Positions 26,129-34,229 of a stretch of DNA of 64,000 nucleotides are shown here, in pieces. The notes under the pieces are model-generated. The model worked only from the letters and a program-made list of their open reading frames with translations. It was not told the origin of the DNA and ran no database searches. Origin of the DNA: Arcicella sp034519515. Lineage in GTDB: Bacteria > Bacteroidota > Bacteroidia > Cytophagales > Spirosomataceae. The position numbers and the translations under genes are program-made. The stretch covers positions 77,235 through 141,234 of the forward strand of contig JAXHOK010000042.1 of NCBI GenBank assembly GCA_034519515.1, in the 5' to 3' direction. Position 1 is the stretch's first letter. Each line of letters begins with the position of its first letter.

Positions 26129-28141
26129 TTATTTCACCTTCAACACCACAGCCCCAAGCGGTGGAATGGTCAATGCTAATGAATAAGCCTTTCCGTGCCA
26201 CGTGATCTCGTCTGCCATGACAACTGATTTATTCACTTTGCCACTACCCCAAAAAGCGGTATCATCCGTATTTAAAATTTCCTGCCAAATTCCTTGCATC
26301 GGAACGCCAATTCTGTAATCTGGTCTCGGAATTGGGGTCATATTCAGAATAATAATCAATTGATCTTTGGCAATATTACCTTTTCGGGTATAAACCACAA
26401 TTGAATTTTCACGGTCTGTTGTGTCTAACCACTCAAAACCTTCGTGTGAGAACTGTTTGTCGTATAAAGCCGCTTCAGTTTTATACAGATGATTGAGCGT
26501 TTTTACTAAATTTTGAATTCCTTTATGCGGGGCGTGTTCCAAAAGCCACCAATCAAGTCCTTTTTCAAAATCCCACTCGGCAGTTTGTCCAAATTCGCCA
26601 CCCATAAAGAGTAAATTTGTGCCTGGGTGTGTAAACATATAAGCAAAGAGAAGTCTCAAATTTGCAAATTTTTGCCACTCATCACCAGGCATTTTGCCCA
26701 CTAATGAATGTTTGCCATAGACCACTTCATCGTGCGAAAAAGGCAACATGAAGTTTTCGGTAAAGGCATAATTTGTCGAAAAAGTCAGTTGATCTTGGTG
26801 ATGTTTGCGGTGCATGGGGTCTTTTTCAAAATACTTTAACGTATCGTTCATCCAACCCATCATCCATTTTTGACCGAAGCCCAAACCACCCGCATAAATG
26901 GGTCTTGAAACACCCGTGAATGAAGTAGATTCCTCTGCAATCATCTGAATATCAGGAAATTGAGCATACATTGTTTCGTTTAATTCTTTGAACAATGAAA
27001 CCGAATCAAGGTTATGATTTCCACCAAAAATATTGGGTTCCCACTCGCCTGTATTCCGTGAATAATCTAAGTATAACATCGAAGCTACGGCATCAACACG
27101 CAATCCGTCGGCGTGATAACGTTCAATCCAATAAACGGCATTTGAAATTAAGAAACTACGGATTTCGTTACGTCCATAATTGAAAATATACGATTTCCAG
27201 TCGGGATGATAGCCCTTGCGTAAATCGGGATGTTCATACAAGTGCGTACCATCAAATTCATACAATCCGTGTGAATCCCCAGGAAAGTGTGAAGGCACCC
27301 AATCAAGCAAAACGCCAATATCATTTTTATGAAATTCCTCCACTAAATACATAAAATCTTGGGGCGAACCAAAGCGGGGTGACGGAGCAAAATATCCCAA
27401 AACCTGGTATCCCCACGAAGGTTCGTAAGGATGGTGCATCACGGGCATGAGTTCCACGTGTGTGAAGCCCATTTCCTTAACATATTTGACCAACTGGTCG
27501 GCAAGTTCCACAAATGAGAGTTTCTCATTACCTTCTTTTCTTTTCCATGAACCTATGTGAACCTCATAAGCCGACATCGGCGAAGCAAGCGAATTATTTT
27601 TATGGCGTTTTGCCATCCAGTCGGCATCTGTCCACTCATACCAATTGTCCCAAACTACGGAACCCGTGCGAGGAGGTATTTCAAAACTTTGGGCATAAGG
27701 ATCCATTTTTTCTAAGAAACGTCCATCTTGGGTTTCGATACAAAATTTATAAATTTCACCTTTACCAATGTATGGAATGAATCCTTCCCAAATACCCGAA
27801 GAATCCCACCGAACAAAAATGTGATGTGTATTTTTATCCCAATAATTGAAATTTCCAATGACTGAAACCGACTTTGCCGATGGAGCCCAAACAGAGAAAT
27901 AAGTTCCTTTAACACCTTGACATTCAGTAAGATGTGAGCCAAATTTTTCGTAAAGACGATAATGTTTCCCTGCTTTGAAAAGATTTATATCAAAATCAGA
28001 GAAGAGACTAAACGTTTCCACATTTTTGAGTTGGACAGGTGGGGTTGGTACCTCTTCAGAAGTCACTACGACTTCTTTTTTAGTCGTTTTGTTCTTAATA
28101 GGTTCAGTTTTTTCAGTCGTTGTTTTCGTTGTTTTTGCCAT
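26129..28141 (-). CDS. glgB: 1,4-alpha-glucan branching enzyme
   Basis: This 670-residue protein starts with a Lys/Thr/Glu-rich, probably disordered tail of about 40 residues, then a CBM48 domain (GTYFSVWAPSAKSVSVIGNF NYW). The GH13 barrel has YHADGLRVDAVASMLYLDYS (nucleophile Asp), IAEESTSF (acid/base Glu) and FSHDEVVYGK (third acid). A C-terminal beta domain follows. It makes alpha-1,6 branches in glycogen-like polymer. No glgA or glgC is adjacent; a maltokinase at 1380-2978 suggests maltose-1-phosphate-based glucan synthesis. A doubled CGGTACACGGTTAA repeat lies just upstream of the start (28151-28180). Confidence 0.95.
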   Translation of the reverse strand: MAKTTKTTTEKTEPIKNKTTKKEVVVTSEEVPTPPVQLKNVETFSLFSDFDINLFKAGKHYRLYEKFGSHLTECQGVKGTYFSVWAPSAKSVSVIGNFNYWDKNTHHIFVRWDSSGIWEGFIPYIGKGEIYKFCIETQDGRFLEKMDPYAQSFEIPPRTGSVVWDNWYEWTDADWMAKRHKNNSLASPMSAYEVHIGSWKRKEGNEKLSFVELADQLVKYVKEMGFTHVELMPVMHHPYEPSWGYQVLGYFAPSPRFGSPQDFMYLVEEFHKNDIGVLLDWVPSHFPGDSHGLYEFDGTHLYEHPDLRKGYHPDWKSYIFNYGRNEIRSFLISNAVYWIERYHADGLRVDAVASMLYLDYSRNTGEWEPNIFGGNHNLDSVSLFKELNETMYAQFPDIQMIAEESTSFTGVSRPIYAGGLGFGQKWMMGWMNDTLKYFEKDPMHRKHHQDQLTFSTNYAFTENFMLPFSHDEVVYGKHSLVGKMPGDEWQKFANLRLLFAYMFTHPGTNLLFMGGEFGQTAEWDFEKGLDWWLLEHAPHKGIQNLVKTLNHLYKTEAALYDKQFSHEGFEWLDTTDRENSIVVYTRKGNIAKDQLIIILNMTPIPRPDYRIGVPMQGIWQEILNTDDTAFWGSGKVNKSVVMADEITWHGKAYSLALTIPPLGAVVLKVK

Positions 28142-28210
28142 TTTTATTTTCGGTACACGGTTAACGGTACACGGTTAACGGTTTGTTTATGGTTAATGGA
28201 ATAGTTTAAC

Positions 28211-29035
28211 TCATATCTTAGCTTTCTCTGTCAAATGCTTTGGAATTTTCAGATGATAAGTACTCGGAAAAGTTCTCGCTAATATATCAATAATTTTGGC
28301 ATCACGCCCAATTAATATTCTCTGTTTTCCTTTTTCGATACCTTTTATAATTACTTCGGCGGCATATTCGGGCGTATTGATGAGAGATTCACGTTCAAAT
28401 TTTTCTAAATCCGCTGCCACTTGACGTAGGTCTTGATTTTCTGAGACTTTAGCATTACTGGCAATCTTTGTTTTGATGCCTCCTGGATGAACTGATAAAA
28501 CTTTTATATCAGTATCTCTTAATTCCATCTTCAAGACATCCGAAAAGCCTTTAACCCCAAACTTAGCGGTACAATATGCGGATTGATACGGAACTCCAAT
28601 GATGCCAAAAATACTGGAAATATTTACGATATGCCCTTGATTTTGAGCCAACATTTCGGGTATAAATGCCTTAGTCATTCTAATAACGCCGTAAAGATTG
28701 ATATTGATAAGCCAATCAAAGTCCTCCATAGGTGTTTCGGCAAATGTTCCTGAATAAAGAGCAACTCCTGCATTGTTTACTAAGATAATTTTTTGAGGGG
28801 AATAAATCTCCATAATCATCTCTTTGAAATCAGTAATTGCTCTTGGATCAGCCACATCCAAACGGTATGTATTAATCCATCCGTTTTGAGCAACCACCTT
28901 TTCACGGGTTTCTTTTAAGCCTTTTTCATAAATGTCAGTTGCAATCACCTTTGCCCCTTTTGAGGCTGCTAAAATTGCCAAAGCCTGACCAATTCCTGAA
29001 CCTGCCCCTGTAACAATAAAATATGTATCTTTCAT
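28211..29035 (-). CDS. SDR family oxidoreductase
   Basis: The 274-residue protein has the full classical SDR set: FIVTGAGSGIGQALA, the acidic residue ending strand 2 (IATD), NNAGV, the catalytic Ser in NISSIFG and YCTAKFG (YxxxK). VHPGGIKTKI follows, the PG motif after the active site. This layout resembles fungal- and bacterial-type dehydrogenases acting on lipophilic alcohols, but the substrate is unknown. It is upstream of glgB on the same strand with about 70 bases between, so the two could be co-transcribed. There is no obvious functional link. Confidence 0.88.
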   Translation of the reverse strand: MKDTYFIVTGAGSGIGQALAILAASKGAKVIATDIYEKGLKETREKVVAQNGWINTYRLDVADPRAITDFKEMIMEIYSPQKIILVNNAGVALYSGTFAETPMEDFDWLININLYGVIRMTKAFIPEMLAQNQGHIVNISSIFGIIGVPYQSAYCTAKFGVKGFSDVLKMELRDTDIKVLSVHPGGIKTKIASNAKVSENQDLRQVAADLEKFERESLINTPEYAAEVIIKGIEKGKQRILIGRDAKIIDILARTFPSTYHLKIPKHLTEKAKI

Positions 29036-29293
29036 TCGATATTGAATATTTGTTGCTCAATGTTCAAGCATCAATGGTTTTACTGGGCTGAATTTTAATT
29101 GTAAATCGTAATTCATTCAATCGTAATTCATTCCTAATTCATCACTCGAAGATACAATATTTTATTAGAAAACTTAAATTTTTAGCGAAACGCATAGGCA
29201 CAAAGATAATGCCACAAAATTATAAAAAAATGGGTTTATGGCTTGATAATATGAAAAAGGCATTTTATTTTATTTTCCTTCAAAAATTGAAGC

Positions 29294-29310
29294 AAGGCAC
29301 GTTTTTTGCT
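29294..29310 (+). promoter_or_regulatory. Sigma-54-like promoter upstream of cpsB-like gene
   Basis: AAGGCACGTTTTTTGCT has GG and GC at the exact -24/-12 spacing and matches both consensus halves well. The start codon is about 130 bases downstream. The rest of 29036-29442 is A+T-rich with no ORF. Confidence 0.5.
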
Positions 29311-29442
29311 TATAATTACCCGCTGAAAGCCGCCAATTTTAAGTAAAAATTACTAAAAAGTAATGGATAAAATTATATGTAAAAATATAATTGTCTCTGC
29401 TTTTACCCACAAATGAAACCAACCTAAAACAAACGTTATACC

Positions 29443-30204
29443 ATGCGGCTAAATTTTTTAAAAAATCGGGAAAAACGCCCCGAAGTAATGCCTTTTTCTG
29501 CCCTACGGGTGGATGTCCATTCTCACCTATTGCCAGCCTTGGACGAAGGAGCAAAGAATCTGGAAGAAAGTCTGGAACTAATTGCTGAATTGAGAGATTT
29601 AGGTTTTCAAAAACTAATCCTCACCCCCCACATTATGGCGGGTTTTTACCCCAATTTCCCCCAAAAAATTAAAGAAAGATTATTGATTTTGAGAGAATAT
29701 CTTGAAGAAAAAAATATTGATGTCGAAGTAGAAGCCGCCGCAGAATACTACTTAGACACATTTTTCATGAAAGAACTCCTATCCAACAATGAATTAATGA
29801 CTTTTGATTCGGAAGGTAAGAGATACCTCCTTTTTGAAACCCAGCATCTTCATCAACCCAAACAACTCTTTGAAGCTATAAAACGTATTTTTCGTAAAGA
29901 GTATATCCCCGTTTTGGCACATCCCGAACGTTATAATTATCTCCAAAGAGACCGTCTGTTGGTGCATCAATTGTACGAAACGGGACTTTTGTTTCAGGTA
30001 AATATTAATTCTTTTTCGGGATATTACGGAACGGAATCCAGAGAATTGGCAGATTATTTATCTGTGGCTCAAATGGTTAGCTTTTTAGGAACAGACTGCC
30101 ATAAACAAGAGCAAATTGAAATGTTGCAGAAAACAATGGACTCGCCCATGTATAGGACTGTGCTGAGGGCGGGGGAGATTTTGAATAATCGTTTTGCTAA
30201 TTAA
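29443..30204 (+). CDS. CpsB/CapC-type tyrosine-protein phosphatase (PHP domain)
   Basis: This 253-residue protein has VDVHSHLLPALDEGAKN near residue 25 (metal-binding H-x-H), LTPHIMAGFYPN, AHPERYNYL and FLGTDCHK, the four metal-binding motifs of the polymerase-and-histidinol-phosphatase fold in CpsB enzymes. They dephosphorylate the tyrosine-rich tail of the Wzc-type kinase that controls capsule or exopolysaccharide length. No wza/wzc or kinase gene is adjacent. A sigma-54-like promoter lies upstream, a regulation known for exopolysaccharide genes in other bacteria. A terminator follows. Confidence 0.9.
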   Translation: MRLNFLKNREKRPEVMPFSALRVDVHSHLLPALDEGAKNLEESLELIAELRDLGFQKLILTPHIMAGFYPNFPQKIKERLLILREYLEEKNIDVEVEAAAEYYLDTFFMKELLSNNELMTFDSEGKRYLLFETQHLHQPKQLFEAIKRIFRKEYIPVLAHPERYNYLQRDRLLVHQLYETGLLFQVNINSFSGYYGTESRELADYLSVAQMVSFLGTDCHKQEQIEMLQKTMDSPMYRTVLRAGEILNNRFAN

Positions 30205-30246
30205 GTACAAAAGAATAAGGCAATAAATACAATTTCCATAAAACAG

Positions 30247-30281
30247 AAAAGCCCATTTTGCGAATTGCAGAATGGGCTTTT
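30247..30281 (+). terminator. Intrinsic terminator after cpsB-like gene
   Basis: AAAAGCCCATTTTGC pairs with GCAGAATGGGCTTTT. The stem extends outward through TCCATA and TATGGA. It is nearly the same hairpin as the one after susD (22422-22458). Confidence 0.83.
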
Positions 30282-30302
30282 CTATGGATAAAATCCAGAA
30301 AA

Positions 30303-31035
30303 CTAACTTTCAGAAGCCTTAATTTTTTGGATAATTTCTTCTACTTTTTGAAGGGGTAATTTGAAAGATTTGGCAATAATACCTGGATTGATGCCATTTT
30401 CAAAAAGTCCTTTAACATAATTGAAAATGTTATTTCTCAGTTGTTTCGATTCTAATTCCTTCTGCGATTGTCATAGCGATGTTCATTACGGTTGTTGAAA
30501 CTTTTGTAAAAATAATGATTAGAAGCCGTTTTAAAATATAGGGAAAAAGGAAACGGAGAAAAGAAAGGAAACAAAGAAGAAAAAAAAAAGGGAGAACAAA
30601 AAAAAACAAAGGTTCTGAATAAAGTCTGATTGTATTTTTGAGTAGCGGAATCATGTTTTTTTAAGGAATATACAGCGTATCTTGTGTAAAAAATATGGTT
30701 TCGATAGTCAGAATAAGACAATCAGAATTTGTCGTAAGATATTTTAAAACGGCTTCTTAAATCGGTTCGTGTAAAGCTGATGCCGTTGTCGATATAAATG
30801 AAAACCGAACGAATAAAATCTTCCGCATGGATTTCGTCTAATGTTCTCAGTTTTCTATCCAGAAATTCTCTAATCTCAAAAACATTTCCTTTTCATCTCT
30901 TGAATGTTTCAAAAGCATGGCAGTCATGCTGAGAAATATGTTTTTGAAATTGGCAATTTGATAATCTTCAAAACTATTTTTTAACGAATTAGAAAACATC
31001 AATAATATATTCTCACATTTCTTCAAATAGCTAAA
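30303..31035 (-). pseudogene. Rpn/PD-(D/E)XK transposase-like pseudogene split by a MITE
   Basis: Reverse-strand fragments line up in order. First comes a helical segment (LRTLDEIHAEDFIRSVFIYI) with a frameshift just before it; then the MITE at 30521-30757; then VSTTVMNIAMT, another frameshift, and the tail NYVKGLFENGINPGIIAKSF ending at a TAG at 30303-30305. The tail resembles the C-terminal charged helix of Rpn-family proteins, such as the gene at 9584-10456. The nuclease core is not recognisable, so the family call is tentative. The gene is certainly broken. Confidence 0.5.
30521..30757. mobile_element. 237-bp MITE, family 2, copy 2, carrying a purine-tract insertion
   Basis: It has the same ends as copy 1 at 24642-24807 (AGAAGCCGTTTTAAAATAT and its mirror) and the same interior, in opposite orientation. 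Between the left end and the shared interior is an extra tract of about 72 bases (30541-30612) made almost wholly of A and G. The element interrupts the Rpn-like pseudogene. Confidence 0.85.
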
Positions 31036-31088
31036 CTTGACACCTTAAACATTAGCTGTTTTAAAAGTAATATTTTGATAATAAATCG

Positions 31089-31096
31089 TATTTTTG
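31089..31096 (+). promoter_or_regulatory. -7 box for the ATPase/polyprenyl synthase cassette
   Basis: TATTTTTG fits TAnnTTTG and lies 16 bases before the ATPase ATG. No TTTG occurs exactly 19 bases upstream; the nearest is 11 bases away. The leader would be very short. Confidence 0.4.
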
Positions 31097-31111
31097 TAAA
31101 AACATTAAGCA

Positions 31112-32461
31112 ATGCAATATACAGACAATCAATATAAACAGGCTACTAAGATAAGGGAAATTGATGCTTCTGTGAGGTTTGATATCCCTGTTAATCCTCA
31201 ACATCCATTTTACGTTGATTTTAGCCATGTAAGAGGAGAGTTCCAAGAGAAAGTAATCTATAAGGCTTTAAATGTGAATCCGAGAGATTTTACTTACACA
31301 ACTTCTCCGTTTAATAAGTCATTACTTTTTTTGGGAGGAATGAGAGGCTCAGGTAAAACTTCGGAACTCTCTAAATATACTTTGAACTTAGATAATCCTG
31401 ACTGCTTTTTTGTTGTTACTTGTAATATTGACAACGAATTAGATTTGAATGATATGGAATATATGGATATTCTTATTTTTCAAGTTGAAAAATTATTACA
31501 GAAAGCAAAAGATAATGATTTAAATATTGATGATGAAATATTAGTAAAATTAAAAAATTGGTTTTCAGAAAGAGTCCATGAGATAAATAGTTATGTTAGA
31601 AAGGAAGGAGGAGTTGATTTTGGGGCAGAAGCAAAAACGCCGTCACTCTTATTGGGAATACTAAATATTACAGGACGTTTGAAAGCTGGGATATCAGTTG
31701 GAAAGGATAATGCAACTAAAATTAGAAATGTTTTTAAGCAAAGATTTAACGATTTTGCTCAAATTTTCAACAACTTTATTGAAGAGGTTAATTTTATTTT
31801 AAGAAGAGATAGAATTGCCAAAGAGGTATTATTTATTATTGATGGATTAGAGAAAACAATGTCTGCCGATACCCGTAAAATGATAATAATTGATGAATCA
31901 AATAGACTGAGACAAATTAAGGTAAATACAATTATTACTTTACCAATAGAGCTAATGTCCAAAAGAAATATTTTGGAACAATTTAGCACAGTTGCATCAT
32001 TTCCATTTGTAAAAATCATGGAAAAAGATGGGCAATTACGGAATCAAGCTATTGATAAATTTAAAGAGTTTATCTTCAAGCGTATCAATGAGAATTTGTT
32101 TGAGTCTATTGAAGTAGTTGAAAAGGCAATATTATTTTCAGGGGGGTCTCCTCGGGAATTACTTAGAATATTAGAATATACAAATTATTTTATTGAAGAA
32201 GATAACACAAGAATAGATTTAAAAAGTTTAGACAAAGCCTTAAAAAAACTATCATCACAATCCGTAAATTATTTAACGGAAGAGGATTTTAAGAAACTAA
32301 AACAAATCAAAGAAAATAATTCCCAAAATAAACCAGTACCATTTGACGAAACCCTCCAAAAGCTCCTTGAAGAACTAATCGTATTTGAATATAATGATGG
32401 CAGTTACAAAAGAGTAAATCCTATTGTCGAACTCTCTGATGCATATAAAATATATGTCTGA
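31112..32461 (+). CDS. P-loop ATPase (STAND/AAA-like), first gene of a two-gene cassette
   Basis: This 449-residue protein has a Walker A GMRGSGKT at residues 76-83 after LLFLG, and a Walker B LFIIDGLEK at about 240-248. A late SGGSPRELLRIL (about 342-353) resembles the GG/P-x-R element of STAND-type signal-transduction ATPases. The end (VFEYNDGSYKRVNPIVELS) looks like a winged helix. No signal peptide or membrane helix is seen. Such ATPases usually switch between inactive and oligomeric states to control a partner effector. Its stop overlaps the next gene's start by 8 bases, which implies tight co-expression. It is visibly more A+T-rich than its neighbours, suggesting transfer. I do not recognise a named family. 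Confidence 0.72.
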   Translation: MQYTDNQYKQATKIREIDASVRFDIPVNPQHPFYVDFSHVRGEFQEKVIYKALNVNPRDFTYTTSPFNKSLLFLGGMRGSGKTSELSKYTLNLDNPDCFFVVTCNIDNELDLNDMEYMDILIFQVEKLLQKAKDNDLNIDDEILVKLKNWFSERVHEINSYVRKEGGVDFGAEAKTPSLLLGILNITGRLKAGISVGKDNATKIRNVFKQRFNDFAQIFNNFIEEVNFILRRDRIAKEVLFIIDGLEKTMSADTRKMIIIDESNRLRQIKVNTIITLPIELMSKRNILEQFSTVASFPFVKIMEKDGQLRNQAIDKFKEFIFKRINENLFESIEVVEKAILFSGGSPRELLRILEYTNYFIEEDNTRIDLKSLDKALKKLSSQSVNYLTEEDFKKLKQIKENNSQNKPVPFDETLQKLLEELIVFEYNDGSYKRVNPIVELSDAYKIYV

Positions 32462-34190
32462 TAAAAATATAGACAATATTGACTTTGAATTACTAATTAA
32501 AGCCCTCAATAAAAGTAGCTTTAAATTGATAATTATAGAGTATAACCACTATACATTGATAGATGCCTTAAAAAAGAAGGTAAAGGTATATTATTCCAAA
32601 AGAAATATTAGTACATTTTCTTTTGCGAATTCAAGTTCAGAAAAGATTATTAGTTCAATTGAAAAACCTGATAGCGATATTATTCTTTTAGAAGACTTTG
32701 AATTTATACTGAATGACCCAGTGAAGTATATCTATTTTAATCAAAGACGAGATAAAATTGTTAGTAACAATGTTAAACTGATTATATTTCTATCATCACT
32801 CAATAAAAGTCTTCAAAAATTTGTAGCCAATCTTCCTGATATTTGGTCTTTCAGAAATCTATATCTTCAATTCTACACGTCTGACTTTAATAAAAACGAA
32901 CTATTTGATGTTGAATTAAAGTCAATCATAGAAAATGACTCTAATGAATATCCTCATCATAATAGTGAATTAACGTCGCTAATTAATAGAATATCTTTCG
33001 GTCTAAATAATTTCCCAGATGATTTAGGATTAGTATATTCAGCCTCATTAGAAGTGTTAACAGTTTTGATTCGTACACCGTCCAATACTTTCAAGGAGAT
33101 TGATAATTTTTTCGTTTTATTAAAAAGAATCTCTATTGAAAAAGGCTATGATTCTTATTTCTCAAAAATGAAAATTGATTTGATAAATGATTTGATAAAA
33201 ACATATCCTTTGCAAAGCATTTCATCACTTCTAAATGAGGAAATGAAGAATTATCTATCAAATTCAAAGTTATCTTTATTAGAAGATTCTTCCTACTTAC
33301 CCTTAGAGTATTTTTTAAATTTTGGTAGTAAACGAATAAGGCCGTTAATGACAGTTTTGGGGTCTCGCCTATTTGAAAGCGATTGGCGAAAGGCAACAAA
33401 AACTGCCATTAGTATTGAATTATTCCATAACTCAACCTTGATTCATGATGATTTGATGGATAATGCACCTATTAGACGTGGGAAACCTACTGTTCATGAA
33501 AAATGGAATAGTAATGTAGCATTAATATCAGGCGATATTTTACTGTTAGAAGCTACTAAAATATTGAATGAACTTAGTCCGAGTATAGCAAAAAAAGCTA
33601 TTGCTAAATTTTTAATAACGGGAGTTGAAGTAATGCGGGGGCAACTTTTGGATATGGATTTTGAAACAAAAATATCCGTTACCGAAGAGGAATATTTAGA
33701 AATGATTAGGTTAAAAACAAGTGTACTACTTGGGTTGTCGTTAGAATTAGGAGGAATTATTGCAAAAGCTAAGAAAGACCAACTTCAATTACTATACGAC
33801 GTTGGCGTTAATATAGGTATGGGGTTTCAGCTTCAAGATGATTTATTAGACGTTTATGGAGACCCTGAAAAATTTGGAAAACAAGTGGGTGGTGATATTA
33901 TTTCAAATAAAAAAACGTATTTACTGATTAAAGCCTTAGAATATTCAAAAGGTAGAAATGAAGAAGAAGAACTTACTTATTGGCTTACATTGAAACAGTT
34001 TAACAATCAAGAAAAGATTGCATCCGTAACGAATATCTACAATAAATTAAAAATAAAAGAATTAACTGAAATTAAAATCAACGCTTACTTTGATACTGCC
34101 TTGGAAAAAATGCAGAAATTAAATGGTTACACCGCTGCTAAGGAAGAATTATATAGTTTTTTTAGGGTATTGATTGACCGAGAAACCTGA
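32454..34190 (+). CDS. Fusion: unrecognised N-terminal domain + polyprenyl diphosphate synthase
   Basis: With the ATG at 32454 (overlapping the ATPase stop) the protein has 578 residues. Residues from about 280 onward are a complete trans-isoprenyl diphosphate synthase: FGSKRIRP (about 290-297), first Asp-rich motif LIHDDLMDNAPIRRGKPTVH (DD at 332-333), and second Asp-rich motif FQLQDDLLDVYGD (about 458-470). Catalysis should be intact, condensing isopentenyl diphosphate with allylic diphosphates. The first 260 residues have no P-loop. They contain SDIILLEDFEFILNDP and FVANLPDIWSFRNLYLQF, reminiscent of inactive STAND-like modules paired with active ATPases. A housekeeping synthase normally has only about 325 residues. 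Function in the cassette is unknown. Confidence 0.8.
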   Translation: MSDKNIDNIDFELLIKALNKSSFKLIIIEYNHYTLIDALKKKVKVYYSKRNISTFSFANSSSEKIISSIEKPDSDIILLEDFEFILNDPVKYIYFNQRRDKIVSNNVKLIIFLSSLNKSLQKFVANLPDIWSFRNLYLQFYTSDFNKNELFDVELKSIIENDSNEYPHHNSELTSLINRISFGLNNFPDDLGLVYSASLEVLTVLIRTPSNTFKEIDNFFVLLKRISIEKGYDSYFSKMKIDLINDLIKTYPLQSISSLLNEEMKNYLSNSKLSLLEDSSYLPLEYFLNFGSKRIRPLMTVLGSRLFESDWRKATKTAISIELFHNSTLIHDDLMDNAPIRRGKPTVHEKWNSNVALISGDILLLEATKILNELSPSIAKKAIAKFLITGVEVMRGQLLDMDFETKISVTEEEYLEMIRLKTSVLLGLSLELGGIIAKAKKDQLQLLYDVGVNIGMGFQLQDDLLDVYGDPEKFGKQVGGDIISNKKTYLLIKALEYSKGRNEEEELTYWLTLKQFNNQEKIASVTNIYNKLKIKELTEIKINAYFDTALEKMQKLNGYTAAKEELYSFFRVLIDRET

Positions 34191-34229
34191 TTTCTTTTAG
34201 CACTAAAATACAATATCATAAGATTTCTC

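Noticed and set aside
30452..30721. 89-residue minus-strand ORF spanning the purine tract
   Set aside because: It translates the MITE interior and the A/G-only insertion (Phe/Ser/Leu-rich low complexity); it is not conserved in MITE copy 1.
31112..34190. Retron or abortive-infection toxin-antitoxin reading of the cassette
   Set aside because: No reverse transcriptase or msr/msd-like RNA is present, and the second protein is far larger than toxin-antitoxin components; the ATPase-effector reading fits better.
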